A stretch of DNA of 64,000 nucleotides from Blastomussa wellsi (GCA_947652115.1 OX393565.1:13988293-14052292); one strand, 5' to 3'; shown: positions 11,377 to 23,945, numbered from the stretch's first letter. Translations and numbers: made by a program. The notes: generated from the letters alone by a model not told the origin.

Positions 11377-12075
11377 ACTTTAGTGTCACATTATATACTC
11401 TTGCAGAAGCTGTGTAACTTTGGTATCTCTGGTACTCTACTGAACTGGTGTAAGGATTACTTAACTAATAGAGAGCAAAGGGTTGTTTTTGAGGGATTGA
11501 GTTCTTCTTGGACTCTCATTCCATCTGGTGTACCACAGGGTTCCTTATTAGGTCCCCTGTTCTACAATTGCCTTGTATGCGGACGATTGTAAAACATCTA
11601 GAGCGATAAATTGTCCATCTGACTATCACGTGTTTCAATCAGATCTGGATAACTTGTACTCATGGAGTCAACAAAATCTGATGGACTTCAATGTGAAGAA
11701 GTGTAAACTGACGCGTATCATCAAGAAGAAGATGCCATTCCACTCCGACCTGCGGCTCAGTAATAACACCCTGGAGGAAACAGCCGAGTTTTGTGGCCTT
11801 GGTTTAGTCACAACCAGTATGTTGTCTTGGAATGCCCATGTCGACAAAATATCAAGTAAGGCTAATAAGATTCTTGGCCTCATTAAATGAACTTGCAGGG
11901 GTCTGAATGATATGACTACCTTAAGAACTTTGTACTGTACTTTAGTAAGATCCCAACTGGAGTACTGTACTGTCGTTTGGTCACCTTACACCGCTAGAAA
12001 TGTCAACAAGTTGGAAAGAATTCAACGAAGAGCTACAAAGTTTATACTGAAGACAGATGTCTCTAGATTTCAAAC
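11377..12075 (+). pseudogene. Broken LINE reverse transcriptase fragment
   Basis: Conceptual translation shows the reverse-transcriptase palm signature SGVPQGSLLGPL, then in another frame LYADDCKT (the YADD catalytic box), then a thumb-like segment ending LEYCTVVWSPY and KLERIQRRATKFI. This order is typical of jockey/CR1/L2-type non-LTR retrotransposons. The stretch normally lying between GPL and YADD is missing, the frame shifts there, and a stop follows LGLIK near 11888. Both ends are truncated: foldback element on the left, a C-rich repeat on the right. It is a dead copy. Confidence 0.85.
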
Positions 12076-12200
12076 TTTTCTGGGGGGATGCCCCCAGACC
12101 CACCCCCCCCCCCCCCCCTACAAACTCGCGACTCCGGCGCTCGTTTTAAAGTCCCCCCACTTTAAAATACGCTCCGCCGTCCCTGGTCTCACAGGATCAT
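12076..12200. repeat. C-rich low-complexity repeat
   Basis: A run of about 15 C residues near 12104, with flanking GGGGGGATGCCCCC and CCCCCCACTTTAAA blocks. It marks the 3' edge of the LINE fragment. Confidence 0.6.
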
Positions 12201-13112
12201 CATGTATTTATGTATTCAAAGAGTATGCACGAACTGCGGTTTTCAGCATTAATTAGTTCCTTTCTGTGCTTGCGTATGTTTCCGTGCTGTTAAAATAAGG
12301 ATTGAATTTGTCATCGTTGTCTTTTGTAACCCTTATTGTTTATTACGAAACATTGTCAACTCTATTGTTTTCGCTAAAAATCCGCATTTAACTTCGTAGT
12401 TTTTCAGTTGTTGTTTTTTTCCGGAGTGCCGTACAGATCTTGTAAGTAGTGTTTACATGCGAAAGTTTCAAAATTATATTTTACGCGGAGCGTGTCGAAA
12501 CGAAAGAGATCTGTGAGAAACTGGCTAAAAGTAATTTAAGCACTTCCAGTAACATAACTTTCAGCAATGCAATAAGATTACACTTTACCATACAATTTCC
12601 ATAATTTCGATGGCATCGAAAATGGCGGAGGCTGACTAGGGTTAAAGATATGAACAATTAACACTCCAGTGTGTGGAATGCTTGCATCGGACTCAAATAG
12701 TTGTCGATAACTAAATTTCTAGTCTGTGGAAGCCCTTTTGGTCACAGAAGTCAACAATTAATTAAACAGAGTTTGGAGTGTTCCAGACATACCCGATTAG
12801 TTTAGTATGCGGCGCGAGAAATGGCGTGAAGTTGAAGCTTTAATGCAGTTTATAGGATGAACCGTTTGCTGTTATGATCGCCCAGTTTGAGTTCTTCGCG
12901 CATTTTGCCTTTGTCAAGTTTTCTCTTATATTTGTCTAATAAAACACGAGAAAGGGTCCGAGATTGAAAATTGTGTGAAGTGTTGTTGTCTCGATTGGTA
13001 AGCTAATTATTATGCAATATATCAGTTACCGGCACAGTTAGTCAAGAGAAGGCTCCATATCTATCAAGAACACCAGAAGTACATTATGTACTTTTGAGAA
13101 TACACACGCGTG
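12201..13112. other. Intergenic DNA upstream of QRICH2-like gene
   Basis: No coding segment or repeat recognised. It contains an ATGGCGGAGG block near 12622 of the kind seen near animal start sites, but no frame follows it. Confidence 0.5.
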
Positions 13113-13126
13113 ATTCCCATAGCAAC
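13113..13126. promoter_or_regulatory. RFX X-box match upstream of QRICH2-like gene
   Basis: The 14-mer ATTCCCATAGCAAC fits every position of the X-box consensus RYYNYYATRRNRAC, bound by RFX factors at cilium genes. It lies about 240 bp upstream of the start codon of a flagellum-related protein, the usual distance. The match is seen; binding is inference. Confidence 0.5.
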
Positions 13127-13367
13127 ACGCCAAAAGTTGCATTAGAACTTTTACATATGAATAAGTTACGTCACATTTTTGAAAGCTGTCTGTTTTTACT
13201 TAAGCTTAGGTATTGTTTGGATTATTGTACAAAACGGTAGCCTCTTGGGAGCTGTTGTTGCTTGGAGCTAGGCGAGATCATTTGTTTGCACATTTAGTTG
13301 TTTGCTGTCTTGGATCTCGTGGCCATATACACCAACCGCATAGTGATTTGATAGCATTGAAATCAAA

Positions 13368-13587
13368 ATGACAGTCGGTTTAACAGACTTGTTGGATCTG
13401 GCCATTAGTCCTCAAATCGGGCCTGTGAATTTCTTTCATTTGAGGAATCTTTTGCACACCATCGTGGAGCATTTTGGTATCGGCGAAATAGAAGCCCAAC
13501 AAGCAGAGATCAGAGGTCCGCAGTCAGTCAGGTCTTCAGCTGAACCATCTAGCAGCGAAGATGATTCAGATAGCGAAGAAGGCGAAG
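13368..13587 (+). CDS. QRICH2: QRICH2-like exon 1
   Basis: Residues 1-73: the conserved N-terminal helical domain, then a Ser/Glu tract. The donor is the weak GTTGGT (phase 1). It is preferred over GTGAAT five bases later because only phase 1 keeps frame with the exon 2 acceptor. Confidence 0.75.
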
Positions 13588-16500
13588 GTTGGTGAATATA
13601 TGTTATGTTTGCTTGTCAATTCAAGAACTTTAAATTCATTACAGTACTCAAAGTTGTCCGGCATTTGTACGGCACTGAACGCAAGCGCAAATAATTTCTT
13701 CTTTGCCGAGTATTACCTAACTTGTTGAACTGTATTCACAATAAAAGTGAAAACAATTTGGTTTACGCAAAAACGCAACCTCTTCTACCTTTTCGCAATC
13801 GTGTTCAAGAAGCTCTCTTGGCTGGTTTAGTTTACCGGTTCTTTTGTTTATATTCGCAGTATGTTAAGTACATTAATTAAAACTTATATTGTTTGTTTAT
13901 CTTCAGAAATGAATGAGGTACTGTTTGTCAACCTGTTTTGTTGGTTGCTCACTAAAGCGTTTTAGTGTTAAGAACACGTTAAGAATCAACATATTCAGTG
14001 ACGAACTTCACTATAATTAAATTTGAAAAAAGCGTTCCCTGCTAAAATTATTAAAAAGATTATAAGCTTTCGACAGCCAGTCTGCTGTCTTCGACGGATC
14101 ATGAAAGGAGTGATGAAATGAAACATAAAAAATTTAAATAAAGCGAGAAATACGCATGAATGAATGAATTAAAAATTAACGTTTATTCAAAAGAAAGTTG
14201 TACTACCTCGGCAGTGGGCTTCAACTGTGGCATGATTCCAGTGTCCTTCTGGTGCTTTTGTTTCCTTTGTGAATGCGTAGAATTGCCAAAGTCAATTACG
14301 TGGTCACAAATCCGTGCATGTTTTGCGTTCGAACACTTAGCACAAATTTGATTATTTATGGCGTGCTCTTTTTTGCTGGTGCTAAATGGTATTTTTTCTC
14401 CAGTGTAAGACCATGGACATGAAACGCAGGAGATTTTGTATAAAACATTGTGTTGATGGTCTTCATGAGAAGGAAATTTAGGAATAGGGAATTCTTGTTG
14501 CAGAGTGTTTATTAGTTTGTTAGCAACTTGAATGTCATGGCTCTTGAGAATTCGTGTGAGAGGAAGAGTCGCAAAGTTCCGTCGGTTTTTTATATTTTTT
14601 CAGGTTTCATTTCATCCCAGACCCTCACTTTTATCCGTTGAAGACAGCAGACTAACTTTCGAAAGCTTATATTCTTTATAATAATGTTACCAACGAACGC
14701 CTTTTTTAATTTTATAATGATGAAACCTGGTATCGGATCTTCGATATTTTGACAAACTTCTCTTTACCATTCATTACACTGTTCTAATTAGAAAGTAATG
14801 AGAACTCGGCTCGTCACTTCGGAGAAACAAGTGTAATTTGTCGGTTTATATTTTAAGCTCCAACGTCACTGCTTCGCGAGACTTTCAAGCTAGCTGAGTG
14901 ACAACATTAAGAAAACAATCAGACTTGTTCACACCTACAACTCAGGCACTACAAACAACCGAATCGAACTGGACAAAGTTTGAGAACTTGGAGTAAATCC
15001 TTTCACAAGAAGTGGGTAAGAGCTAGTAACGGTAAGGCAAGCTGGATGCAATGACGTTTGACACAGGCCGTTCTCGCCTGTTCAGTGGTGAAATCATTAT
15101 TTTCCCTGATCATCAAGGTGATGCTTGCAGTGAATCACTCCAGTTCTGATGTGTAATTTATGCTAATTGTTTAAGTACTGCGCGTGCGTTTGTTGCTACG
15201 TCCTTGACGAGGGAGCATTGCGGCCTATCAGAAACAACAACAAAAAAAATATGTACCAAATGATTCAACTTGGAACCAGCATTGTCATCAGCCATCATGA
15301 ACATATCAGTGAAGTCCATATCAGTGAATGCCACTTTGTTTTGTTTAAAATTACAAAACAACATTTTAGGCGCAGATCGCAGAAAAAAAAGGATGTCTAG
15401 CTTCGGCCGAAAATTAGACGTTCTTCGAAAAAAAAAGTGCATAAAAGCCTAATTAAGCTGGTGTTGGAGATACGTGGAGCATATTGACCAAACTATATTT
15501 CATCATAGCATCTGCACTCATAATTGCCAAGAGAAACTGAAAACCAAAAAAAAATAGCGAAATCCGCAAAATTATACTGAAAAACCCAATGTCCCTTCTT
15601 TGACTTTTCTTATCGCGCAAGGGAAGATCTATTTTTTATTTGTGTAAAAATTTGTGCTTGAGTTGTAAGAGTGGACTGTGGACATCTTTAGTCGAGTAAT
15701 TTGAGCATGTGGTCGCAATTCAAACTTGAATATAATTTGTCTTGGTGAGCTTGCAAGCAGCCGAACTGTTTTAGTTCTTTTTTTACTTTTTCGTTAAACC
15801 TAACGCCCAACTGCTTTCACTTTCAAAGTATTCTCTGAAAATCATTTAATTTTGACGGGCCTAAATTAGTTTTCGCTGTCACAAACATAATGCATATAAC
15901 TGACGAGGGCCATAACTGTGCTGTATCAAAATCGGTTCGAAACACTCCAACTTTGTTTGTGTGCGACAAGTTTATTTGTTTTGGTGATGACATCACTAGG
16001 CAGATCTTTTTCTATTCTCAGGGAGCGAAGAGGATTCTGTAGACGATGGTCACGTGAGCGAAGAAGAAGTGACGCAAACCATAATAGACGAAGACGGTCA
16101 GGAGAAGACTGTCACTGTCGTGGTACAGAAGCCACCCAAACCAAAGAAACGCCAGTCTGAGCTCGGCGAACAAGACAGCAATGAGAAGGATGGAGAAGAC
16201 AAGAAGAAACGCAAAGACAAAGAGAAATCAAGACACAAAGACAAAGACAGCTCTAGAGAGAAAGACAGAAAGTACTCAAAACAGGAAAAAGATGGCGACG
16301 AGAAGCAGGACAAAAAGAAGAAGAAAGACAAAGAAAGAACTAGTTCGTATGGCGCTGATTCCGTGTACGGCAAGAAAGATGATAAGAAGAAGGAGCGTAG
16401 ATTGACAATGGACGCATTGTCTGAAGCACCCGAGTTGATTAACATTAACCGCAGGTTAGAGGCAGCTGAAACAGGGATTAAAGGTCTCAGGAATATTATC

Positions 16501-19500
16501 GACTCCATGGTAAATCAGGTGGACTTTGGTGATGAGGTGGGAGGAATGCTGAAGGCGCAACTTGATCAGGTTCAACAACAACTTAATAAAGTGGAGCTGG
16601 TGCCCGAGGGTGAAGCTGCAAAGAAGGAGAAGAAACGGAAAGGATCCAAAGCTAAGGGGGCTGAAGACGTGCCCAAGGAAGGGATCATCACTGAAGGCTC
16701 TCAGCAAGGCCCCGGTGCTGTTCAGCGTCAGGTTCAGCCTATGAACGTTATTCCTGTAATCCCACCCCCTGATAAGATGTCGCAGGATATGCCCAAGCTA
16801 CAGCCAGGCCGCCTGCCTACAAGGAAAGATGAAAAGCGAAAGATAAGCTTGGCAATGAAAGGTGAGCGACCTCCCAGTCAGGAAGATAAAACGCCGCTTC
16901 GAAAACGCACCACGCTAGAAGACTTGAAGTTACGTAAGAAGGCCAGAGAGGAGGGCGTGACTATAGAGGAGATAGAGGCACGAGAAGAAGCCCAAGAAAG
17001 GAAGAAAGAGAAGAAGGGGAAAGAAAAGGAGAAGGAAAAGGGAAAAGAAGATGAAAAGGAAAAGGCGGACAAGAAGAAAGGCGAGGAAAGCAGTTCTGAT
17101 GAGGAATCAATTGATTCAGAGGAGGAGAGAGAAGCAATGGAGGAAATGATAATGGAGGAGATAGAAGCGGCGCTGGAGAACACAGACGACCCAGAGGCAC
17201 AGGCATACGCTCTGCGTCTAAGCATCGAACAGATGAGTAACATGAAGAGAAGTTTTACACAATCCCAGGAAGAATTTAAGAAAGAAATGGAAAAGAACAA
17301 GAGAGCCATTGATCTGATCGCCAAGGATTTGGCCGCTTTCCGTTCTGCGAGAAAAGCTCAGGTAAGCAATTGATTTGTAACTATATTTGACAGTATCCCA
17401 GAAGTATCACAGTGTTGACGGAGGGAGTAGTATAGCTTCCTATTCATATCAACCGCCAATAGTAGATTAACACAAGAAACGATTTAGTCCAGCACCACTA
17501 ATGCTCTGCAGAATTGATCGATGGGTTAATCACTCAATCAATAGGCAGTATAGAAGTTAAAGGTTGTTCTACAATGCAGGACATAAATGCTGGGACATGT
17601 GGCGCAATTGTGGGCAAAATGACTGCTAGCCCCCATCCCCCCCAAGCAATGTTGAGAATTGACTATCCCACACACCAGGTTCAGGGCAAAAATGTTTGTC
17701 AACATTGTTTGGGGGGTGGGAGGGGGGCTTGGGAGTTGGGAAGGGGGACGTGGGAACATGCAGAACCCGTTTTTAAAACCCCATGATGATCTGTTGCACT
17801 ATTGAATACTCCTTTTCAGAAGTGTCCCAACTGTTTTTGACCTCCATTGTATGTGTATGTAGCATACACAGGAATCGTTACTTGGTTGGTAATTCATGTT
17901 TCTTGAACCTTAATTTGTTCCACTTGACCAACTGAGGTCGGTCGTAAGTTCAAAATGGATCATTCTTAAAGGTCACAACAATATAATATCGAGCTACAGG
18001 AGGTGTACACCTGGTGATGAATTATACTACATAGTATAACAATAATTATTCAGTTCGTGGCTTAGAGCTCGGTTATCCTGGGTAGTACTCCGGCTAAATA
18101 GCACTCCGGTTAGCCTACTAAGCACTTTGGTTAGCCTACATTAGCTTTAGGTTGCTTGCGGTTAGTCTTTATGTTAGGGTTAGGGATTTGTAGCCCAAAA
18201 AATGGAAATTTTAAAGCTGGTCTCGGTGGTGTAGTGGGGATGATTCCCGCTTGGTAATCCATCGTCCCTTCTTTAAGAAGTCTCACAAAAGAAAACCTCT
18301 GATAAGTCGATGTTATAAAATGCCAACTATTCTGAAACGCTACGCAGTCGAGGTCCATAATCAGTCGCGAAACTAGGAACGAGGTCAACATCCAGCCATC
18401 TTGACCGAACAAGAGTGGTGTCATGACGAACACCCTTTTCGCTGGACACCGAGCAGCACTAGGCAAGGTAGCCCATGGTAACTTGGCAGATGGTGTGGCC
18501 AGGATGGTTCTCAGGAAAAACAAAATTAATGTTGTTTCTTTCTTTCACAGGACGCCGAAGGCTTCAATGCGGTACATCATGTCCATAGTATGGTGCTTGA
18601 ACTGCAAGCCAAACACGAAAAGCTGGTCCAGACTACTGCGGAGCTTGTGAACGAGTACAACAGGCGCGAAAAGAGCCTGGAAGAACTATATGGCTCAATC
18701 GATAAACTGGAACAGAACAAGGCTGACAAAAAACACGTGAGTCAAGAAATCGGCATTAAGGTGAGTTGAATCACTGGCAGGCACATCCCAACTCCAACGC
18801 TTGCTGCAGTCTAAACTAAAATTAGACAGTCATATATAATGACCTTGCTTTAGCTTTCAATCTAGCAATCGCTAGAATGATTGTACGATATGGTCGCCAA
18901 TGTTGTAGTGAAAGAAAATAATTGTTTAGCAGTACTTGATCGAGTTGTAAAGCTTGTTGCGTACTTCGTCAGTGAACTTTACAAGTTAAGGTTACAAGGC
19001 TTGTCTTATGAAGTCTGCGATAGTCGGACAAAACGCTTAAAAGATTTAATTATAAAGTGCTGCTCACAAGTATGAAATCTAGATTGCCCCCACCCCTCTT
19101 CACAAGGTTGTTTTCATGTGGCTCCGATATAGCTCATTTCAGTCTCAAATGCAGTGATCATTTTCCCGATCTTTCTAGTATAGCAATATATCAAATAAAG
19201 TTGTTAAAGAAAACAGTTTGGCAAACTGTTTCATCCCCGATCAAGCCTACAGAAGTAATATACTCAAGCAGCAAGGGTCAACTGATACTCGTGTTTTCTC
19301 TGTTCTCTTCTCACAGGCTGACAAGGGAGACCTGGAGTCTAAAGTGAGTGTCAACCACTTTGACGAGAGCTTTAACCTGCTGGACCGCGGGCTCAGTGAC
19401 GCTCTGGAGAAAATGGAAAGTCAGATGAGTATCGAAGACGCACTGAGAGAAACTCTACAAGAATTACAAAGCAAGCTGCATCTCAAACTCGACAGGGAGG

Positions 19501-20444
19501 AACTTGATTCTCTCCGAGATCAGCTGGAATCACGCATCAGAGAAGTGCAAGTTGTACGAGCTACTGTTAATAAGGATAAGCCTGATGATGGAGAGCCGGC
19601 TGGATTTAGAAGGTGAGGTCATGAACACTGGGATGTAGGTTGTCTTTTATCATGCTTTCAAGCCATTCACATGGTGCTAAGTTCCATTGCTGGAGGTAAC
19701 TTCAGTCACAAACTTTGACGTTGCGTTCTTTTCAGGAACAAGACAGAAAAAGTTCACTGTATATCCTGCGACCGTCCATTGGAGGTTCAACCGGGAGAAA
19801 TAGGACCCAACATGCCTAAGATACAAGGTTTGCCAGGACAGAAGTCTTCCAAGCCCTACACGACATTTGAACTGGAGCACATCCGCCAGCATCAAAAGAT
19901 GAACATCACCAAGAAGCCTCCAGTGATAGGCGCTGACCTTGGTTACCAGGCACAAAAACTTAAGAATGAGGTAGTGGCCATGACAGGTCTCGTGGACCTG
20001 ATAGAGTTGCCTCCCTCCCAAAGGTACTGCGGAGGCTCACACACCATCATGCACCCATTCCGCCGGTCTTTCAAGACAACGGGTTCTCATTTCAATCAAT
20101 ATGTCGTCATACGCGAGGACAACGATGCGTCCGTCACGTTACCTCGCAGGGACTTCATAGTGCCACGCGACGGTAATCTAAAGAGATACATGAAACCCAA
20201 GCTACCAGCTATAGGGCAGCAGCCCAATACTCGAGAACCGTCTCCTCCTGCAGAGTACATGGCCGAGTACAATGAGCGGCCCGTAAGCGCCCCGGCAACT
20301 CCTTCACTGGGTCAAAGGCGAAAACTAACTTCGCCCCAGGTTCTCAACGAACCATCGAATTCTCCACCTTTAAAGGAGGTTGCATCGCCCGTCGAAATGG
20401 AAAGAATATCGGTTACAATCCCGTCTCCAGCTGAAGAGGCATAA
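13368..20444 (+). CDS. QRICH2: QRICH2/C16orf96-family (DUF4795) protein, whole gene
   Basis: Five exons (13368-13587, 16022-17361, 18551-18760, 19317-19612, 19736-20444) join in frame at GT-AG borders to 924 codons plus stop TAA. The N-terminal segment (LTDLLDLAISPQIGPVNF, then LHTIVEHFGI) is the family's conserved opening. Residues about 60-200 are a Ser/Asp/Glu tract followed by Lys/Asp/Glu low complexity. Coiled-coil-like heptads start near residue 205, a second charged tract spans about 330-450, and the DUF4795 region runs from about 450 to 760, with CISCDRPL near residue 697. The C-terminal 100 residues are Pro/Ser-rich. Mammalian QRICH2 is needed for sperm flagellum assembly, so a role in flagella or cilia is inferred. 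It lacks the long Gln repeats of human QRICH2; C16orf96 is the alternative family name. The start codon has AAA before ATG and matches the family start. Confidence 0.78.
14061..14692 (-). mobile_element. Penelope-like element fragment (family 3) in QRICH2-like intron 1
   Basis: Inverted terminal repeats, left about 14061-14120 and right about 14620-14692, share AGCTTTCG, GACAGCAGACT and CATTTCATC blocks. Between them lies a minus-strand GIY-YIG endonuclease remnant. No reverse transcriptase remains. The left repeat folds into a hammerhead-like hairpin (14066-14100). Confidence 0.65.
14187..14583 (-). pseudogene. GIY-YIG endonuclease remnant of Penelope-like element
   Basis: An open minus-strand frame shows VLYKISCVSCPWSYTGE, the Cys-x-x-Cys plus Y-x-G-E core of the Penelope-type GIY-YIG domain. 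It is followed by Cys/His pairs and the His-rich HDIQVANK-type lead-in. There is no start codon and the RT domain is absent, so it is a decayed copy. Confidence 0.6.
14693..16021. other. QRICH2-like intron 1, remainder
   Basis: No coding exon or structured repeat recognised. Short frames at 15158-15452 lack any family resemblance. Confidence 0.5.
16022..17361 (+). CDS. QRICH2: QRICH2-like exon 2, charged and coiled-coil region
   Basis: The acceptor is TTCTCAG, the donor GTAAGC (phase 0). The exon encodes two Lys/Glu-rich low-complexity tracts flanking a heptad-rich segment (APELININRRLEAAETGIKG), then the start of the DUF4795 region (RKAQ at the end). Long open frames on the opposite strand here are artefacts of AAG/GAA codon bias. 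Confidence 0.85.
17362..18550. other. QRICH2-like intron 2
   Basis: Holds a CCCCC...GGGGGG low-complexity block (17630-17755) and short tandem 'ggttagcctac' copies at 18090-18150. No exon. Confidence 0.5.
18551..18760 (+). CDS. QRICH2: QRICH2-like exon 3
   Basis: Seventy codons, phase 0 at both ends. It encodes a helical segment with LELQAKHEKL and NEYNRREKSLEELYGSIDKL, typical of the DUF4795 coiled region. The acceptor is TTTCACAG, the donor GTGAGT. Confidence 0.88.
19317..19612 (+). CDS. QRICH2: QRICH2-like exon 4
   Basis: Continues the coiled region (ADKGDLESKVSVNHFDESF and onward). The acceptor is TCTCACAG, the donor GTGAGG (phase 2, split Arg). Confidence 0.88.
19736..20444 (+). CDS. 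QRICH2: QRICH2-like exon 5 with stop
   Basis: Opens with NKTEKVHCISCDRPLEV, a conserved C-x-x-C block after the coiled region. It then has YTTFELEHIRQHQK and a Pro/Ser-rich tail, ending EEA and TAA at 20442-20444. Confidence 0.9.
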
Positions 20445-21080
20445 CGCAAGGATTAATTTGTGATATAAAGTGAAAAGAACCTTAACTGGCTGATTTTGTA
20501 AAAGGCGAAAATAATTTGTAATAACGTTTTGTATGTTGGTATGCTTTCTTCAAGTGTGGTCAAGTGTGATGCATCTGGAATCTCTCAGTTCGATAATTTG
20601 TTGTCACCAGAATGATGATAGCATGAAAAGAATGCCCTAAAAATTACTCAGCTAAGAAAGCATTTAGCTATCGTACTGCACAATTATACTGTGACCGTAC
20701 TGTGGACGTACGAGTGATAAAATGCGACTATTTACAAGTTGAAATTGTAAAGCATTTTATTTTAATTCTAATCCAACTGTTTAAATTTATTTTTTTTTTT
20801 AATTTTAATATCCCTGCGCTTATTCTTACAAACATCTGCCTCGACGATCTACAGAAAGGAAATGGAACGTTTCAGGACATCGAGGAAAATTCCCTCCATA
20901 ATTGTCTAACAGGTTGCAGAATTCCTCAGTTGTAATCAACAGATGATTGAATGAAGGTTGCGCATCTGTGTGAATATTTATTCCACATTGCAATATGTTG
21001 TTTTCTTGTAAAGAATTTGTAGGTATCAGTTTTAAGATAACAAAGAGTTGGATTTAAAATAAAAGTTTGCTTTTCTCAAA
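20445..21080 (+). other. Presumed 3' untranslated region of QRICH2-like gene
   Basis: AT-rich, non-coding, ending with an AATAAA signal at 21058-21063. The true cleavage site is not visible. Confidence 0.55.
21058..21063 (+). terminator. Polyadenylation signal AATAAA
   Basis: A canonical AATAAA about 610 bp after the QRICH2-like stop codon, the first one downstream in an otherwise gene-free stretch. Confidence 0.5.
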
Positions 21081-23890
21081 TTTATACTGTGTAAGAATGC
21101 ATGTTCATTTAGTGCACTTCGTTGTAAGTTTGATTGGTCACATCACACTTAAGATTTAAAGTCAAGGAATTCCGTTATTCCTAATCATTCACAAAAACGT
21201 TTTCCTAGTGTCCTTGAGAGAGCTTTAAATCGAGGTTGACTCAGCAGCATAAACCACGTGTCCAGCTCCAAAACTTGGTGGTACCGCTGTGTTTAGTTGC
21301 ATCAACAACAAGTCCATTATGTCCGCACCAACTGCAGCTCATGTGTGACCAGTGGACGGATGCCATTTGTACTGTTACCAAAAAAGGAATTGTTGGGTGG
21401 ACAGTACTCATCTTGGGCCATCACGCTGTGTTAAATGCGTAATTGACAGGTGTCACTTCAAGATGTCCTCATGCCCTAACATGATACGTTTTTTTCGGAC
21501 TGCATTGTTTGAGCCTGTCCGTCTTCCTGTTAGTACAAAAGAAAGAAAATAGAACATATACAAAAACAACTTTCAAACCCCCCACAAAGCGTTGTTGGTC
21601 CAACAAAGACTACTGGGCCTTCCTAACCAGAGTATCAGGCCTTCCTAAGGGGAGGGGGGAAGGTGGAGGGGGAAATCCTTGTAATTTCCACTCGCTTTCC
21701 ACTCGCTTTGACTCGGCAGTCAAACCTTTCGCACTTTCTATACTGCTCTTCAAAAAAGGTTCTGCTGCAGTCTTTTTAAGAAGTATTTTCACAATTTATA
21801 ACTTTATTTTATTTTCACGGTAATGTAATTTTTTAATTTTTCTCTTAATTGTAAAGCACTATTGATCAGAATATGTAAATATGCGCTATATAAATGAGTA
21901 AATTCTTATTATCATTTATGTTAAAATTGGAACCAGGGCCTGACAGAAACGCTGATTGGATAATACACAATGTGGCTTGACATAACGCCACCCGAAATGA
22001 AAAGTTTCGTTCTTGTTGCGATCAGCTCCCAGGAGAAGTCATTATGAAAGTTCCCGTCATATATTTTTCCTTTCACTTTCCCTGTTGTCTTCCCCTTCCA
22101 AAAGCGTAATACTCAGGCTAGGCCCCTGCAGAAGCAGATTCTTGTGTTTCAAATAATAAACTGCTGCCTGCAACTCATATAATCTAGAAATAGATAACGT
22201 TTTGAAATGAGTTTTCTATGCTTCTATACTAACACAAATTTGGATGTTTAGGAGAAGGCAATCGGGTCCCAGTCTGTCACCAGAGTTCCCATTACTCACT
22301 TAAATACTGTAAAAATGGGAAAGAATTAGCCAAAGCTACAGGTATTGACAACAGGCCAGTTTTCTAATGAAGTTGTTTTCTAGTTCCATTCCATCTTGTG
22401 GGCGCAAAAAAGTGATCACTCGGCAAAAAAAAAAATTCAGTTAATATATCAAATTTTGCCCCCACAAGGGACTGGAGCTACAATCATGGACAAAACTGTT
22501 GAGACACTTTTACAAATTACCACCAGGAGCCCCCACCGATTTGGGTACCACAGCTCCTATTGTCCGACCTCCCCTCCCCCAAAGCCAAGGGAATTGTAAA
22601 TCACACAAGACAACAATGAACAGGGGAGAGGAGGATGAAACATTTTTCACGCACTTGTAAGTCAAGGCAGTCACAAATATATAGGGTACGATGTCTGTTT
22701 GTCTCAACTAGTTTCGCCCAAGATTGCAGCATTAGCAAAATGGTGTATTCAGTTATGTTTGGTCGTTATTTAGTTTTTAGGAACTTTCACTTACGGTGGA
22801 AGTGGTGTAGAACCTTTTGTCTTGTCTTGTGTTAACCCCGAAGGGTTTTCAGGTTTCCTTGGTGAACTGATATGGTAGGAAGGAAACTGCAAGCCAAAAA
22901 AAAAAAAGAAAAAATGCCATTGATTGATGGAGCTCCAGATGCTGTGTTCTGGTCTGTTGTGATGTGAAGGTTGGGGTGGGAAAATGCTTGGCATATTAGC
23001 ATATTATTTTTAGAGGCCTAACAAGCCTCATGAACCTGAGGGTAAATAAAGGTATGATGTTGGGATTCAAACATGGGACCTTCCACTGGGAACTTTTAAC
23101 GATTTTTAGATAATTGCCTGAAACCACAAAGAGAATTTACGCATAATATACCCTAGACTTTCTCAAAGTCGTTCGCTTCTCATTTCTGGTTTGGCAGTAG
23201 CGTTACGCAGTAGCTCTTGCGCTTCCCGCTCTAAGAGCTCGACTTGTAAGCAAGTCTAAATATCCCCTTAAATAGGAGGTCCCATTATAAAATGATGGCA
23301 CCAGTAGTATAGGGTGCACCAGACCTTTCAGCAGCAAAATACAAATTCGTATTCTTACATTCAAGACCAATACAACCTTTACATACTAATATATCAAAAC
23401 ACTCCTGTCAAAAACCAGGTGAATTTTTGTTTATGCCTTAGTGGTTGATTAACAATTAGGTACAAGAATGGGCAAGTCTAGTTTATAGACCCCGTTAAAA
23501 TACAAGATTAAATGAAGAAAATGTTCTTTGCACAGCCTGTTTTGTGGATGCAGTGGTCATGCGATCACTGGAATATAAATCTTGACTTGAAAGTCAAAAA
23601 AGAACTTGCAGACCTCCAGGATAGGGTGTTTGATTGGGTGGGGGAGGGGGGTGAGGTCCGCTTTTTAGTCTGTTTTAGACCTGAGGTTTAGGGTTACAGT
23701 GTAAGTAACAGAAATGGTTTGAAAACACACAGGAAGAAACTAGTGAATGTTGTTTTACCGAGATTCTGATCTCTCTTGTAAACCTATCCAGGATGTTCTT
23801 TATTTCAAGTTGACTTGTCTTCTGTGGGCTCAGTGTCAAGTACTACAAAACACACAAAGAGAAGAACTATTGCATATATCGACAAGGAAA
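21081..23890. other. Gene-poor intergenic stretch
   Basis: No exon supported. Contains a G-rich tract (21648-21675), a LINE-like tail near 21840-21920, and an unidentified GC-rich block at 23160-23260 (GAGCGGGAAGCGCAAGAGC on the minus strand). The missing 3' end of the vasohibin gene could be hidden here, but I could not identify it. Confidence 0.45.
21840..21925 (+). repeat. Probable non-LTR retrotransposon 3' tail
   Basis: TTGTAAAGCACT followed by GCGCTATATAAATGAG and a TTATTAT tail resembles the common 3' end of CR1/L2-type LINEs and the SINEs that use them. No ORF remains. Confidence 0.45.
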
Positions 23891-23913
23891 ATGTAGTGTC
23901 AATAAAGAGATTT

Positions 23914-23945
<32 letters not shown>

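Noticed and set aside
16098..17324. Ser/Phe/Leu-rich minus-strand frames opposite QRICH2-like exon 2
   Set aside because: Mirror of the AAG/GAA-rich Lys-Glu codons on the coding strand; no splice support.
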